This document shows positions 7,421-15,646 of a stretch of 64,000 bases of DNA, piece by piece; the stretch's first letter is position 1, and the number at the start of each line of letters is the position of its first letter. Location: positions 186,001 to 250,000 of the forward strand of contig NZ_JAAGOA010000002.1 in assembly GCF_010550675.1 (NCBI RefSeq), written 5' to 3'. The translations under genes and the position numbers were made by a program. The stretch comes from Phytoactinopolyspora halotolerans (lineage in GTDB: Bacteria > Actinomycetota > Actinomycetes > Jiangellales > Jiangellaceae). The notes under the pieces were generated by a model that was not told the origin of the DNA, did not search any database, and saw only the letters and a program-made list of their open reading frames with translations.

Positions 7421-8242
7421 ATGGAAGAGCAGACATCCACTGACCCACTGCCGCGGACTGTCCCTCCGGGACCACTCCATGGCCGGGTCGCGCTGGTGAC
7501 CGGCGGCTCGCGCGGCATCGGCCGTGCCACCGCCATGGCGTTGGCGGCCGACGGCGCGACCGTGGCGGTGAACTACCGCTCGGGCAAGGACGAAGCGCTA
7601 CAGGTCGTCGCGGAGATCGAGGAGGCCGGCGGCACAGCCGCCGCGTTCGGTGCCGACGTCTCCGACTACGAGCAGGCCCGCGGGCTCGTCGACGAGGTGC
7701 TCGCCGTCCATAGCGAGCTGCACATTCTGGTGAACAACGCCGGCATCTCGAAGGACAACCTCATCTATGCCATGGACCCGCAGGACTGGCTGGACGTGAT
7801 GAAGGTCAACTTCGGCGGCGTCTTCAACTGCACCAAGGCCATCCTCGACCACGCGATGGTGACCCGGGACGCGGTGATCGTGAACGTCTCCTCGGTGATG
7901 GGTGAGCGCGGATGGACCGGGGAATCGAACTATGCCGCCTCCAAGGGCGCGGTCGACGCGTTCACCCGCAGCGCCGCCATCGAGCTGGCCCGGTTCGGCA
8001 TCCGGGTGAACGCCGTCCTGCCGGGATTCGCGCCTACCGAGCTGGTGTCCGAGCTCTCCACCGGCGAGGTCGCCAAACACCTGAAGCGGCAGATCCCGAT
8101 GCGCGACTTCGCCACCGTCGAGCAAGTGGCGTCCGCGATCCGATTCCTCGCCGGTCCGGAGTCGGAGTACATGACCGGGGTGCTGCTCAACATCGACGGC
8201 GGCGGCATGGCCGGGCTGGGCCTCGGACGGCTGAAGTGGTGA
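7421..8242 (+). CDS. fabG: 3-oxoacyl-ACP reductase (FabG-like SDR)
   Basis: This 273-residue short-chain dehydrogenase would use NADPH to reduce the beta-keto group after each condensation. It shows the Rossmann glycine motif TGGSRGIG near residue 27, NNAG near 105, and the catalytic set Ser158, Tyr171 and Lys175 (YAASKG). A roughly 20-residue N-terminal tail precedes the core. The ATG at 7421 lies 7 bases after the KS-CLF stop with GAGGAAG before it. It is the only ketoreductase in the operon. With the dehydratase pair and no enoyl reductase, the expected chain is conjugated and unsaturated. Confidence 0.92.
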   Translation: MEEQTSTDPLPRTVPPGPLHGRVALVTGGSRGIGRATAMALAADGATVAVNYRSGKDEALQVVAEIEEAGGTAAAFGADVSDYEQARGLVDEVLAVHSELHILVNNAGISKDNLIYAMDPQDWLDVMKVNFGGVFNCTKAILDHAMVTRDAVIVNVSSVMGERGWTGESNYAASKGAVDAFTRSAAIELARFGIRVNAVLPGFAPTELVSELSTGEVAKHLKRQIPMRDFATVEQVASAIRFLAGPESEYMTGVLLNIDGGGMAGLGLGRLKW

Positions 8243-8256
8243 GGGGACGGAACGCG

Positions 8257-9366
8257 ATGCGCACGCACGCCGTACAGGTGGTCGGCACCGGCAGTGACCT
8301 TCCGGGCGAACCGATCGGCAACGACACCATCGAGAGCCTTGCGGGCTCGCTGCCGGAGGACGTCGGCGCCGACATCGGCATCGAGTACCGGCACTGGATC
8401 ATCGACCCGGCCACCGGCGAGCATCGCGACAGCAACACCGGGATGGCCGAACGGGCGGCCCGGGCGGCGCTGGCGGACGCCGGCATCGAGCCGGCCGAGG
8501 TCGATCTGCTCATCCTGGCCACCGCCACGCCAGAGTACCCGTTGCCGCCCACGGTCAACCTGGTCCAGGAACGGCTGGGTACCGGTCCATGCACCACGCT
8601 GGAGCTGCGCTCCGGCGGTGCCGGCACCGCGCAGGCGATCGAGCTGGCCCGCCTGCAGATGCTGGCCGGTGGTCACCGCACGGCCGTGGTGATCGGCAGC
8701 GAGGCCACGTCGCCGGCGCTCGCGCCCATCTTCCTGGACGTACCGGCCGGCAAGGTCCGGATCCGGGACCGCATCCCGATGTACATGTTCGGGGACGGAG
8801 CCGGTGCGGTCGTGCTGCGTGCCGTGGGCGAGGACGAGGAAGCGGGCGGGGCCGCAGCCGGCGGCGTCGTCGGCGGAGCATCCGCCGCCATCGACCCGGA
8901 CCGGGCGCCCGGCATCCAGGTGATCGGCGGCGGCACGCACGCTCCGATCCGCGACCAGCTCGCCGCCAAACGGCTGGTCACGCTCAAGGTGGACGTGGTG
9001 TCGGCAGGCCACGTCGCGCCGTCGCTCGTCGCTCACGCCATCGGCGACACGCTGGCCGCCTGTGACGCCGACCCCACCGGTGTGGACGTGTGCGTCGTCC
9101 CGGAGGGCAACTCTGGATGGATGCGCGCGGCCAGCGACGAGGGTGCCGTCAACCGCGACGAGTGGACCAAGATCCCCGGCGAGTTCACCGACAGCCTCGC
9201 CCGCCGCGGCGCTCTGGGCTGTGCCGGCCCGCTGGTCTGCCTCGACGACGCGGTCCGGGACGGCGACATCCAGGCTGGTCAGCGCGTCCTGCTGGTCGGC
9301 ATCGAGAGCAGCAAGTGGGTCCACGCCGGCGTCCTCGTCGACTGGACGAAGGAGGCGAACCGATGA
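8257..9366 (+). CDS. KASIII (FabH)-like protein lacking the catalytic triad
   Basis: This 369-residue protein follows the FabH/thiolase fold: two halves, a FGDGAGAVVL motif near 183 and the usual start pattern. The Cys of FabH (AACAGF) aligns with Gly121 in LELRSGGAGTAQ. The HQAN motif is PEGNSG (His to Glu), and the GNT region reads GALGCAGPL. None of Cys, His and Asn is therefore kept. Canonical FabH primes fatty acid synthesis from acyl-CoA; this copy cannot do that by the standard mechanism. It may be a scaffold, a decarboxylase or an acyltransferase variant. GAGGGG supports the ATG at 8257. The stop overlaps the next gene by ATGA. Confidence 0.8.
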   Translation: MRTHAVQVVGTGSDLPGEPIGNDTIESLAGSLPEDVGADIGIEYRHWIIDPATGEHRDSNTGMAERAARAALADAGIEPAEVDLLILATATPEYPLPPTVNLVQERLGTGPCTTLELRSGGAGTAQAIELARLQMLAGGHRTAVVIGSEATSPALAPIFLDVPAGKVRIRDRIPMYMFGDGAGAVVLRAVGEDEEAGGAAAGGVVGGASAAIDPDRAPGIQVIGGGTHAPIRDQLAAKRLVTLKVDVVSAGHVAPSLVAHAIGDTLAACDADPTGVDVCVVPEGNSGWMRAASDEGAVNRDEWTKIPGEFTDSLARRGALGCAGPLVCLDDAVRDGDIQAGQRVLLVGIESSKWVHAGVLVDWTKEANR

Positions 9367-10946
9367 GTGATCGGACCGATTACGACGTCATCGTCGTCGG
9401 CAGCGGGCTGGGCGGACTGTCCGCGGCCGCGCTGCTGGCGCACAGCGGTGAGCGGGTGCTGGTTCTGGAACAGGGCGATGACATCGGCGGCGTGGCGCAC
9501 GCATTCGTCCGCAACGGCGGTGACTACGTCTTCGACCCGGCCGTACACAGCACCAGCGCCGGCGAGATCGTCTGGAACTTCCTGGAGTACCTGGGCGTCG
9601 ACGGTGACGTCCCGTACGTGGTCTCCCCGCACTCGCACGGCGCGTATTTCGGCGACGGCTTGCGGGTGCTCGCCCCGACCGGATGGGACGCCTACGTCGA
9701 GTCGCTGGCCGCACCGCTGCCGAAGAACGAGGGCGACGAGATCCGCGAGTTCCATCGGGTCTGCCGCACCGTGCTGGACGAGATGGCCTGGATGCCGTAC
9801 CGGATGGATGCCCGGAACCTGGCGGCGATCATGGAGGAGAAGCCGAACTTCGCCGCCTACCGGATGGCGACCGTCGAGGACGTTTTCACCGACCATGTCC
9901 CGAGCCTGCGGCCGCGGGCACTGGCGGGAGCGGCCTGGCCGTTCATCGGCTCGCCGCCGTCCCGGCTGTCCTTCCTCAACTACATCCAGCTGTTGGACAC
10001 CCATCTGGAAGGCCCGCGTTACCCGCTCGGGTCGTACCAGCGGATGGTGGACGCGTTCGCGAAAGCAGTGCGGGGATGCGGCGGCGACATCCTGGTGCGC
10101 AGCCCAGCGGCGAAGGTGCTCGTCGCCGACGGTGCCGTGGCCGGGGTCCGCACCGAGAGCGGTGCCGAGTTCAGCGCCCGCGCGGTGGTGGCCAACGCCG
10201 ACGCGCGGCACACCCTGAACGACCTGGTCGGCCCGGAGCATCTGCCCGAGTCGTACCTGAAGCGAGTGAACCGGATGCGGCCGTCGCTGTCGGTGCTGAC
10301 CGTCTTCGCCGCCACCGATCTGGATCTGACCCAGTACGGGCTGGCCCACGAGACGTTCGTCCACCCGCACCTGGATCACTCGGCGAACTGGGCGGACGTG
10401 CTGGCTGGGCGGCCGGCCAGTGCCTGGATGTCGAACACCACACTGATGGATCCGAGCCTGGCCCCGGACGGTGAGCACACGGTGATCATGACCTGCATGG
10501 CGCCGTGGGAGCTGGACCGCCCGTGGCCGGAGCTGAAAGAGCCGGCCGGTGACGCCATGATCGACCTGTTCGAGCAGGTCATCCCCGGCCTCTCCGCGCA
10601 CCTGACCTACCGGGAGGTGGCCACCCCGCTGGCCATGCACCGCTTCACTCGCGGCTACCAGGGTGCCACCTATGGCTGGGAGAACACCCCCAACCAGTTC
10701 GCCAACAAGCGGCTGGCGCATCAGACGCCGCTGGACGGGCTCTATCTGTCCGGGCACTGGACCGAGTCCGGCTCGTCGTCGTTCCGGGCGGTCTCGTCCG
10801 GGATCTCCAGCTCCAAGCTCGTCCTCTCCTGGCTCGGCAACGACGTCGGGGCCACCCTCCCGCGCTCGTTCCGCGAGCGCACCGGGCCGGTACCGCCGGC
10901 CCGACGACGTAGCAGCACACCTGTCGAGACAACGGAAGGTACCTGA
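9363..10946 (+). CDS. CrtI/phytoene desaturase-like FAD oxidoreductase
   Basis: The 527-residue flavoprotein begins with the dinucleotide motif VIVVGSGLGGLSAA and continues VLEQGDDIGGVAHAF, as in phytoene desaturases, carotene isomerases and retinol saturase. Near the C-terminus, GLYLSGHWTESGSSSFRAV matches the family's second FAD-contact region. These enzymes oxidise, saturate or isomerise long conjugated chains. There is no carotenoid gene nearby, so the likely substrate is the polyene acyl chain made by the neighbouring KS, KR and DH proteins. Similar proteins occur in cinnamoyl-lipid and ladderane gene clusters. The start overlaps the KASIII-like stop (ATGA). Confidence 0.82.
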   Translation: MSDRTDYDVIVVGSGLGGLSAAALLAHSGERVLVLEQGDDIGGVAHAFVRNGGDYVFDPAVHSTSAGEIVWNFLEYLGVDGDVPYVVSPHSHGAYFGDGLRVLAPTGWDAYVESLAAPLPKNEGDEIREFHRVCRTVLDEMAWMPYRMDARNLAAIMEEKPNFAAYRMATVEDVFTDHVPSLRPRALAGAAWPFIGSPPSRLSFLNYIQLLDTHLEGPRYPLGSYQRMVDAFAKAVRGCGGDILVRSPAAKVLVADGAVAGVRTESGAEFSARAVVANADARHTLNDLVGPEHLPESYLKRVNRMRPSLSVLTVFAATDLDLTQYGLAHETFVHPHLDHSANWADVLAGRPASAWMSNTTLMDPSLAPDGEHTVIMTCMAPWELDRPWPELKEPAGDAMIDLFEQVIPGLSAHLTYREVATPLAMHRFTRGYQGATYGWENTPNQFANKRLAHQTPLDGLYLSGHWTESGSSSFRAVSSGISSSKLVLSWLGNDVGATLPRSFRERTGPVPPARRRSSTPVETTEGT

Positions 10947-10950
10947 CCCG

Positions 10951-12720
10951 ATGACGGAGACCCTGACCACTGCGGCAGAAGCCACCGGCTGGAGCCGCTG
11001 CCCGCACTGCTCGGCGTTCCTGTACGCCAAGCGCCTCGATCGCAACCTCAAGGTCTGTCCGGAGTGCCAGCATCACATGCGGCTGACTCTGGACGAGCGG
11101 CTGGACCTGACACTGGATCCGGGGACGTTCCGGATGTTCGCCCCCGGTGGCGCGGATATCTCCGGTCCGCAGCGAGCCGACGACCCGCTCGGATTCGTGG
11201 ATACCAAGCCCTACCTCGAACGCCTCGGCTCGGCCCGGAAGCGCACCGGGCGAGACGAGGCGGCGGTGGCCGGCGACGCTGAGATCGGCGGACGGCCGTT
11301 GGTGGTGGCGGCGCTCGACTTCGCCTTCATGGGCGGCAGTATCGGCACCGTCGTGGGCGACGTCGTCGTCGCGGCCGCCGCTCGTGCGCTGGATCGACGC
11401 GTTCCGCTGCTGCTGATCTCCGCGTCGGGCGGCGCGCGGATGCAGCAGGGATGCCTGTCCCTGATGCAGCTGGCGCGGACGTCGCAGGAGATCGCACGGC
11501 TGCGAGAGGCGGGCGTGCTGGTGATCAACCTCAACACGCACCCGACGTTCGGCGGGGCGACGGCCTCGTTCTCGTCGCTGGGTGACGTGGTGCTGGCCGA
11601 GCCCGGAAGCCTGATTGGATTCGCCGGCCCGCAGGTCATCAAGCAGACCATCCGTGAAGATCTGCCCCGGGGTTTTCAGACCGCGGAGTTCCTGCATGAA
11701 CACGGCATGACCGACCTGGTGGTGCATCGGCAGAGCCTCAAGGAGACCATCCACCGGCTGCTGATGCTGCACGAGCCGCCGTCCTGGATCCCGGAGCCCC
11801 GGGTGCGTCCGGGCGACGCGCCCGTGCATGGTGTCCAGGCCCGGGGTGACGGCGGTGCCCACGGCGACGGCGCTCCCGGCGCCGACGCGAGCGATTCTCG
11901 CGCGTGGACGGTGGTGACCCGGGCCCGCCAGGTGGGGCGCCCCACGACGCTGGACTATGTGCGCCAGATGTGCGAGGACTTCGTCGAGCTGCACGGTGAT
12001 CGGGTGCACGGCGACGACCCCGCGATCGTCGCCGGCGTGGGCCGCTTCGACGGACAGAACATCGTGCTCATCGGCCATCAGAAAGGGCATGACACCGCGG
12101 AGATGGTGAGCCGCAACTTCGGCATGCCGCATCCGGAGGGTTACCGCAAGGCGATCCGTCTGATGCGGCACGCGGAGCGGTTCGGCCTGCCCGTCGTGAC
12201 CCTGGTGGACACAGCGGGCGCATACCCGGGCCTCGCCGCCGAGGAACGTGGGCAGGGCCTGGCCATCGCCGAGTGCATCACGGCGATGTCCCGGCTGCGA
12301 GTGCCGGTCGTCACGGTCATCACCGGCGAAGGCGGCAGCGGCGGTGCTCTTGCCCTCGCCGCGGCCAACCGGGTGCTGATGCTGGAGAACAGCTACTACT
12401 CGGTGATCTCGCCGGAGGGTTGCTCGACGATCCTGTGGGGAAGCGCGGCGCAGGCGTCGACCGCCGCGGAGGCGCTTCGGTTGACCGCCGACGACCTTCT
12501 CGAGCTGGGCGTCATCGACGACGTGGTGGCGGAACCGGCCGGAGGGGCGCACACCGATCCGATCGCCACCGTCGACAACGTGGCCGCGGCGATCTCCGCC
12601 GGTCTCGCCGAGCTCAGCGACCTCGGCTCGGCCGATCTCGTCGAGCAGCGGTACAACCGGTTCCGTGCCTTCGGCCGGATCGATCAGACCTGGCACGTGC
12701 TGCAGGAGACTGCGGCATGA
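10951..12720 (+). CDS. accDA: Acetyl-CoA carboxylase carboxyltransferase, fused AccD-AccA
   Basis: This 589-residue protein joins the beta (AccD) and alpha (AccA) carboxyltransferase subunits. The N-terminal zinc ribbon has CPHC and CPEC pairs (residues about 17-38), followed by an AccD domain with [12 protein letters not shown] Gly/Asp/Ala linker (about 290-315) precedes the AccA domain with DTAGAYPG and [11 protein letters not shown]. It transfers carboxyl from biotin to acetyl-CoA to give malonyl-CoA. Actinomycetes usually make malonyl-CoA with the AccD5/D6-type acyl-CoA carboxylases, so this E. coli-type enzyme looks pathway-specific. Its stop overlaps the biotin carrier gene (ATGA). Confidence 0.92.
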   Translation: MTETLTTAAEATGWSRCPHCSAFLYAKRLDRNLKVCPECQHHMRLTLDERLDLTLDPGTFRMFAPGGADISGPQRADDPLGFVDTKPYLERLGSARKRTGRDEAAVAGDAEIGGRPLVVAALDFAFMGGSIGTVVGDVVVAAAARALDRRVPLLLISASGGARMQQGCLSLMQLARTSQEIARLREAGVLVINLNTHPTFGGATASFSSLGDVVLAEPGSLIGFAGPQVIKQTIREDLPRGFQTAEFLHEHGMTDLVVHRQSLKETIHRLLMLHEPPSWIPEPRVRPGDAPVHGVQARGDGGAHGDGAPGADASDSRAWTVVTRARQVGRPTTLDYVRQMCEDFVELHGDRVHGDDPAIVAGVGRFDGQNIVLIGHQKGHDTAEMVSRNFGMPHPEGYRKAIRLMRHAERFGLPVVTLVDTAGAYPGLAAEERGQGLAIAECITAMSRLRVPVVTVITGEGGSGGALALAAANRVLMLENSYYSVISPEGCSTILWGSAAQASTAAEALRLTADDLLELGVIDDVVAEPAGGAHTDPIATVDNVAAAISAGLAELSDLGSADLVEQRYNRFRAFGRIDQTWHVLQETAA

Positions 12721-13223
12721 CGGCCGGGGAAGCTGAGCTGGACACCCGGGCCGGGCTGGTCACACACCTTCGCGAGGAGGCGTCGAAGCTGATCTCCGAG
12801 CTGGACGGACGAGTGCGATCGGTGCAGGTGGACGCCGGTGACTGCGCGGTCCGGGTGGAGTGGACCGAGCCGCGGGCCACCGTGGTCGCTGCGGACTCCC
12901 CGGCCGGGTCCGTCGTTGTCCAGCCTGAGGCGGGCGATCGTGCCGTCGCGGACACCGGCCGGACGGACGCCGGCACGGCGACGACGCATGCCGTCAGCGC
13001 GCCGCTGGTCGGCACCTTCTACCGTCGGCCGTCACCGGAGGCCGAGCCGTTCGTCGAGCTCGGCGACGTGGTCGAAGCCGGGCAGACGCTGGCGATCGTC
13101 GAGGCGATGAAGCTGATGAACGAGATCAAGGCCGACCGCCCGGGCCGGGTCAGTGCGATCGGGCCGGAGGACGGCGACATGGTCGAATTCGGCCAGGTCC
13201 TGGTCGAACTCTCGACGGACTGA
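12717..13223 (+). CDS. accB: Biotin carboxyl carrier protein (AccB)
   Basis: The 168-residue protein carries biotin for acetyl-CoA carboxylase. The C-terminal biotinyl domain (about 92-168) has the EAMKLMNEI motif with the biotinylated Lys132 and the surrounding [13 protein letters not shown] start typical of AccB. The N-terminal 90 residues are a variable acidic region ending in a Thr/Ala-rich linker, as usual. It overlaps accDA by ATGA and is followed by accC after 11 bases, so all carboxylase subunits can be made together. Confidence 0.93.
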   Translation: MTAGEAELDTRAGLVTHLREEASKLISELDGRVRSVQVDAGDCAVRVEWTEPRATVVAADSPAGSVVVQPEAGDRAVADTGRTDAGTATTHAVSAPLVGTFYRRPSPEAEPFVELGDVVEAGQTLAIVEAMKLMNEIKADRPGRVSAIGPEDGDMVEFGQVLVELSTD

Positions 13224-13234
13224 GGTGTCGGACG

Positions 13235-14581
13235 GTGTTCGAGAAGGTTCTCATCGCCAACCGGGGAGAGATCGCGGTCCGAGTCGTGCGCGCATGCCGG
13301 GAACTCGGCGTGCGGACGGTGGCGGTCTACTCCGACGCGGACGCGGACTCCCTGCCGGTACGGCTGGCCGACGAGGCGGTCCGCATCGGCCCGTCCCGGC
13401 CTGCCGCCAGCTATCTGCACATCCCGAACATCATCGGTGCCGCCCTGAAGGCCGGTGCCGACGCGATCCACCCCGGGTACGGGTTTCTCTCCGAGGATCC
13501 GTACTTCGCCGAGATCTGCGCTGACCACGACATCACCTTCATCGGTCCGCCGCCGGAGGTGATGGAGTCGGTCGGTGACAAGTCGGTGGCGCGCCGGCTG
13601 ATGGAGGGCGCCGGTCTGCCGCTGCTGCCCGGCACCGTCGAACCGGTACACACCTTCGAGCAGGCGCGGGCGATCGCCGACGAGATCGGCTACCCGGTCG
13701 TGATCAAGGCCACCGCCGGTGGCGGCGGACGTGGCATCACCGTCGTCCACCGCTCGGATGAGTTGCGGCATGCGTATCAGAGCACCCGGGCCACGGCGCA
13801 GGCGGTCTTCGGTAACCGGGACGTCTATGTGGAGCGGTATCTGGAGCGGGCCCGGCACGTCGAGGTCCAGATCCTGTGCGACGCCCATGGCGGGGCGGTC
13901 CATCTCGGCGAGCGGGACTGTTCCGTACAGCGGCGGCACCAGAAGCTCATCGAGGAGTCGCCGTCGCCGGCGGTCGACGGCCGATTGCGGGCGGAGATCG
14001 GCGAGTCGGCGCTGGCCGGTGCCCGGGCGGCGGGCTACCGGGGCGCCGGAACGATGGAGTTCCTGCTCGACGACGACGGCCGGTTCTGGTTCATGGAGAT
14101 GAACGCGCGCATCCAGGTCGAGCATCCGGTGACCGAGCTGGTGACCGGGATAGATCTGATCGCGGAGCAGATCCGGGTGGCGGCCGGATCGCCGTTGTCG
14201 ATCAAGCAGGAGGACGTGGTGGTGGCCGGCCATGCCGTCGAGTGCCGGATCAACGCCGAGGACCCTGCTCGCGACTTCGCGCCGGCACCCGGGCGGCTCG
14301 AGGTGTTCCAGCTGCCCGGAGGCCCATGGACGCGGGTCGATACCTACTGCCGGAGCGGGGACGTGATCCCGCCGTTCTACGACTCGATGATCGCCAAGCT
14401 CATTGTCTGGGGCCCGGACCGGCGGGCCGCGCTCGACCGGCTGGCCCGGGCGCTGGACGAGTTCGAGGTCTCCGGGCCCGGTCTGCACACCACCAAGGAT
14501 TTCCATCGCCGGGTGGTGGAGCACCCGACGTTCCGGTCCGGCGATGTCCGAACCGACTTCCTGATTCACAACACGCCCTAG
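13235..14581 (+). CDS. accC: Biotin carboxylase (AccC)
   Basis: This 448-residue ATP-grasp enzyme carboxylates biotin on AccB using ATP and bicarbonate. Family marks are FEKVLIANRGEIAVRV at the start, the glycine-rich ATP loop KATAGGGGRGI near 165, and MEMNARIQVEHPVTE near 290. Length and order match stand-alone bacterial AccC, with no fused carrier domain. The GTG at 13235 follows a GAGGTG. It completes the carboxylase set with the upstream AccDA and AccB. Confidence 0.94.
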   Translation: MFEKVLIANRGEIAVRVVRACRELGVRTVAVYSDADADSLPVRLADEAVRIGPSRPAASYLHIPNIIGAALKAGADAIHPGYGFLSEDPYFAEICADHDITFIGPPPEVMESVGDKSVARRLMEGAGLPLLPGTVEPVHTFEQARAIADEIGYPVVIKATAGGGGRGITVVHRSDELRHAYQSTRATAQAVFGNRDVYVERYLERARHVEVQILCDAHGGAVHLGERDCSVQRRHQKLIEESPSPAVDGRLRAEIGESALAGARAAGYRGAGTMEFLLDDDGRFWFMEMNARIQVEHPVTELVTGIDLIAEQIRVAAGSPLSIKQEDVVVAGHAVECRINAEDPARDFAPAPGRLEVFQLPGGPWTRVDTYCRSGDVIPPFYDSMIAKLIVWGPDRRAALDRLARALDEFEVSGPGLHTTKDFHRRVVEHPTFRSGDVRTDFLIHNTP

Positions 14582-14593
14582 AGGAGCGTCGCG

Positions 14594-15646
14594 ATGACCA
14601 GAACCGCCTTCATCTTTCCCGGCCAGGGCTCGCAACGGGTGGGCATGGGCCGGGACCTGGCCGAGCGCTATCCCGAGCTGGCCGGATCCGTCTTCCGCGC
14701 CGCCGACGAGCTGCTCGGATTCGAGCTCTCCCGGCTGTGCTGGGAGGGACCGGCCGACGAGTTGCGCCGGACGGACATCACCCAGCCGGCGATCTTTGTG
14801 ACCAGTATGGCGGCCTATCGGGTATGGGCCGCACACGCGCCGCGCCCAGTGGCGGTGGCCGGGCACAGCCTGGGTGAGTATGCGGCGCTCGTTGCCGCCG
14901 GGGTGCTGGACTGGACCGTCGCCCTGGGCCTGGTTCGTCGTCGCGGGGAACTCATGGCCAGGGTGAACGAGACGACGCCGGGTGCGATGGCGGCCGTCAT
15001 GGGGCTCGCCGCGGAGAGCGTCGAAGCGTTGTGCTCGGACCTGTCCGGGGCGGTCGTCGACGTCGGCCCCGGTGGTGACGTCGGCCCCGGTGGTGACGGC
15101 GGCCCCGGTGGCGACGGGGGTGACGGTGTCGACGTGGTCGAGGTGGCGAACTACAACGACGACGAGCAGACCGTCGTCTCTGGCACGGTCGGCGGCGTGG
15201 AGGCCTTGTCGCGGGCCGTGCGGAAGAAGGCCGACCCGGCCGTGAAGGTGGTCCGGCTCGACGTGGGAGCACCGTTTCACTGCTCGCTGATGCGTCCGGT
15301 CGAGGAGCAGTTCTCCGCGGATCTGGACGCTGCCGCGTTCGCCGACCCCAGCGTGCCGGTGGTGGCGAACGTGACCGCGGCCCCGGTATGGACCGGTGCC
15401 GCCGCCCGCGCGGCGCTGCAGGCTCAGCTGGCCGGGTCGGTGCGGTGGCGGCAGAGCATGCGTACCCTGGTCGACCTTGGTGTGGAGACGTTCGTCGAGT
15501 TAGGACCCGGCCGGGTGCTGTCCGGGCTGGCTCGGCGGAGCCACCCGGAGGTGCCCTGCCATCCCACGTCGGACGTCCGTCGGATGGAGAAGGCGATCGG
15601 CGAGCTGGGCGCCGGCGAGTTCGTGGGTGCGGCGGTACGTCCATGA
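14594..15646 (+). CDS. fabD: Malonyl-CoA:ACP transacylase (FabD)
   Basis: The 350-residue enzyme loads malonyl units onto the ACP. It has FPGQGSQRVGMG at the start, the nucleophile Ser92 in GHSLGEYAAL, Arg117 and the general-base His229 in GAPFHCS. GAGGAGCG precedes the ATG. An odd feature is a Gly/Pro/Asp insertion at residues 156-179 made of three GPGGD repeats, placed in what is normally a short surface loop before the VANYN segment. The stop overlaps the exporter gene (ATGA at 15643). Confidence 0.93.
   Translation: MTRTAFIFPGQGSQRVGMGRDLAERYPELAGSVFRAADELLGFELSRLCWEGPADELRRTDITQPAIFVTSMAAYRVWAAHAPRPVAVAGHSLGEYAALVAAGVLDWTVALGLVRRRGELMARVNETTPGAMAAVMGLAAESVEALCSDLSGAVVDVGPGGDVGPGGDGGPGGDGGDGVDVVEVANYNDDEQTVVSGTVGGVEALSRAVRKKADPAVKVVRLDVGAPFHCSLMRPVEEQFSADLDAAAFADPSVPVVANVTAAPVWTGAAARAALQAQLAGSVRWRQSMRTLVDLGVETFVELGPGRVLSGLARRSHPEVPCHPTSDVRRMEKAIGELGAGEFVGAAVRP
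15062..15115 (+). repeat. Three 18-bp in-frame tandem repeats in fabD
   Basis: Three adjacent 18-base units (15062-15079, 15080-15097, 15098-15115) of the form GTCGGCCCCGGTGGTGAC encode V/G-GPGGD hexapeptides. The first two units are identical and the third differs at three positions. Reading frame is kept, so the array is probably a tolerated, slippage-prone loop expansion. Confidence 0.9.

Noticed and set aside
10645-12696. 683-codon minus-strand open frame
   Set aside because: It is antisense to accDA, which has clear zinc-ribbon and carboxyltransferase motifs; the antisense product has no family pattern.
13019-15280. 753-codon minus-strand open frame
   Set aside because: It is antisense to accB, accC and fabD and has the composition of a GC-rich shadow frame.
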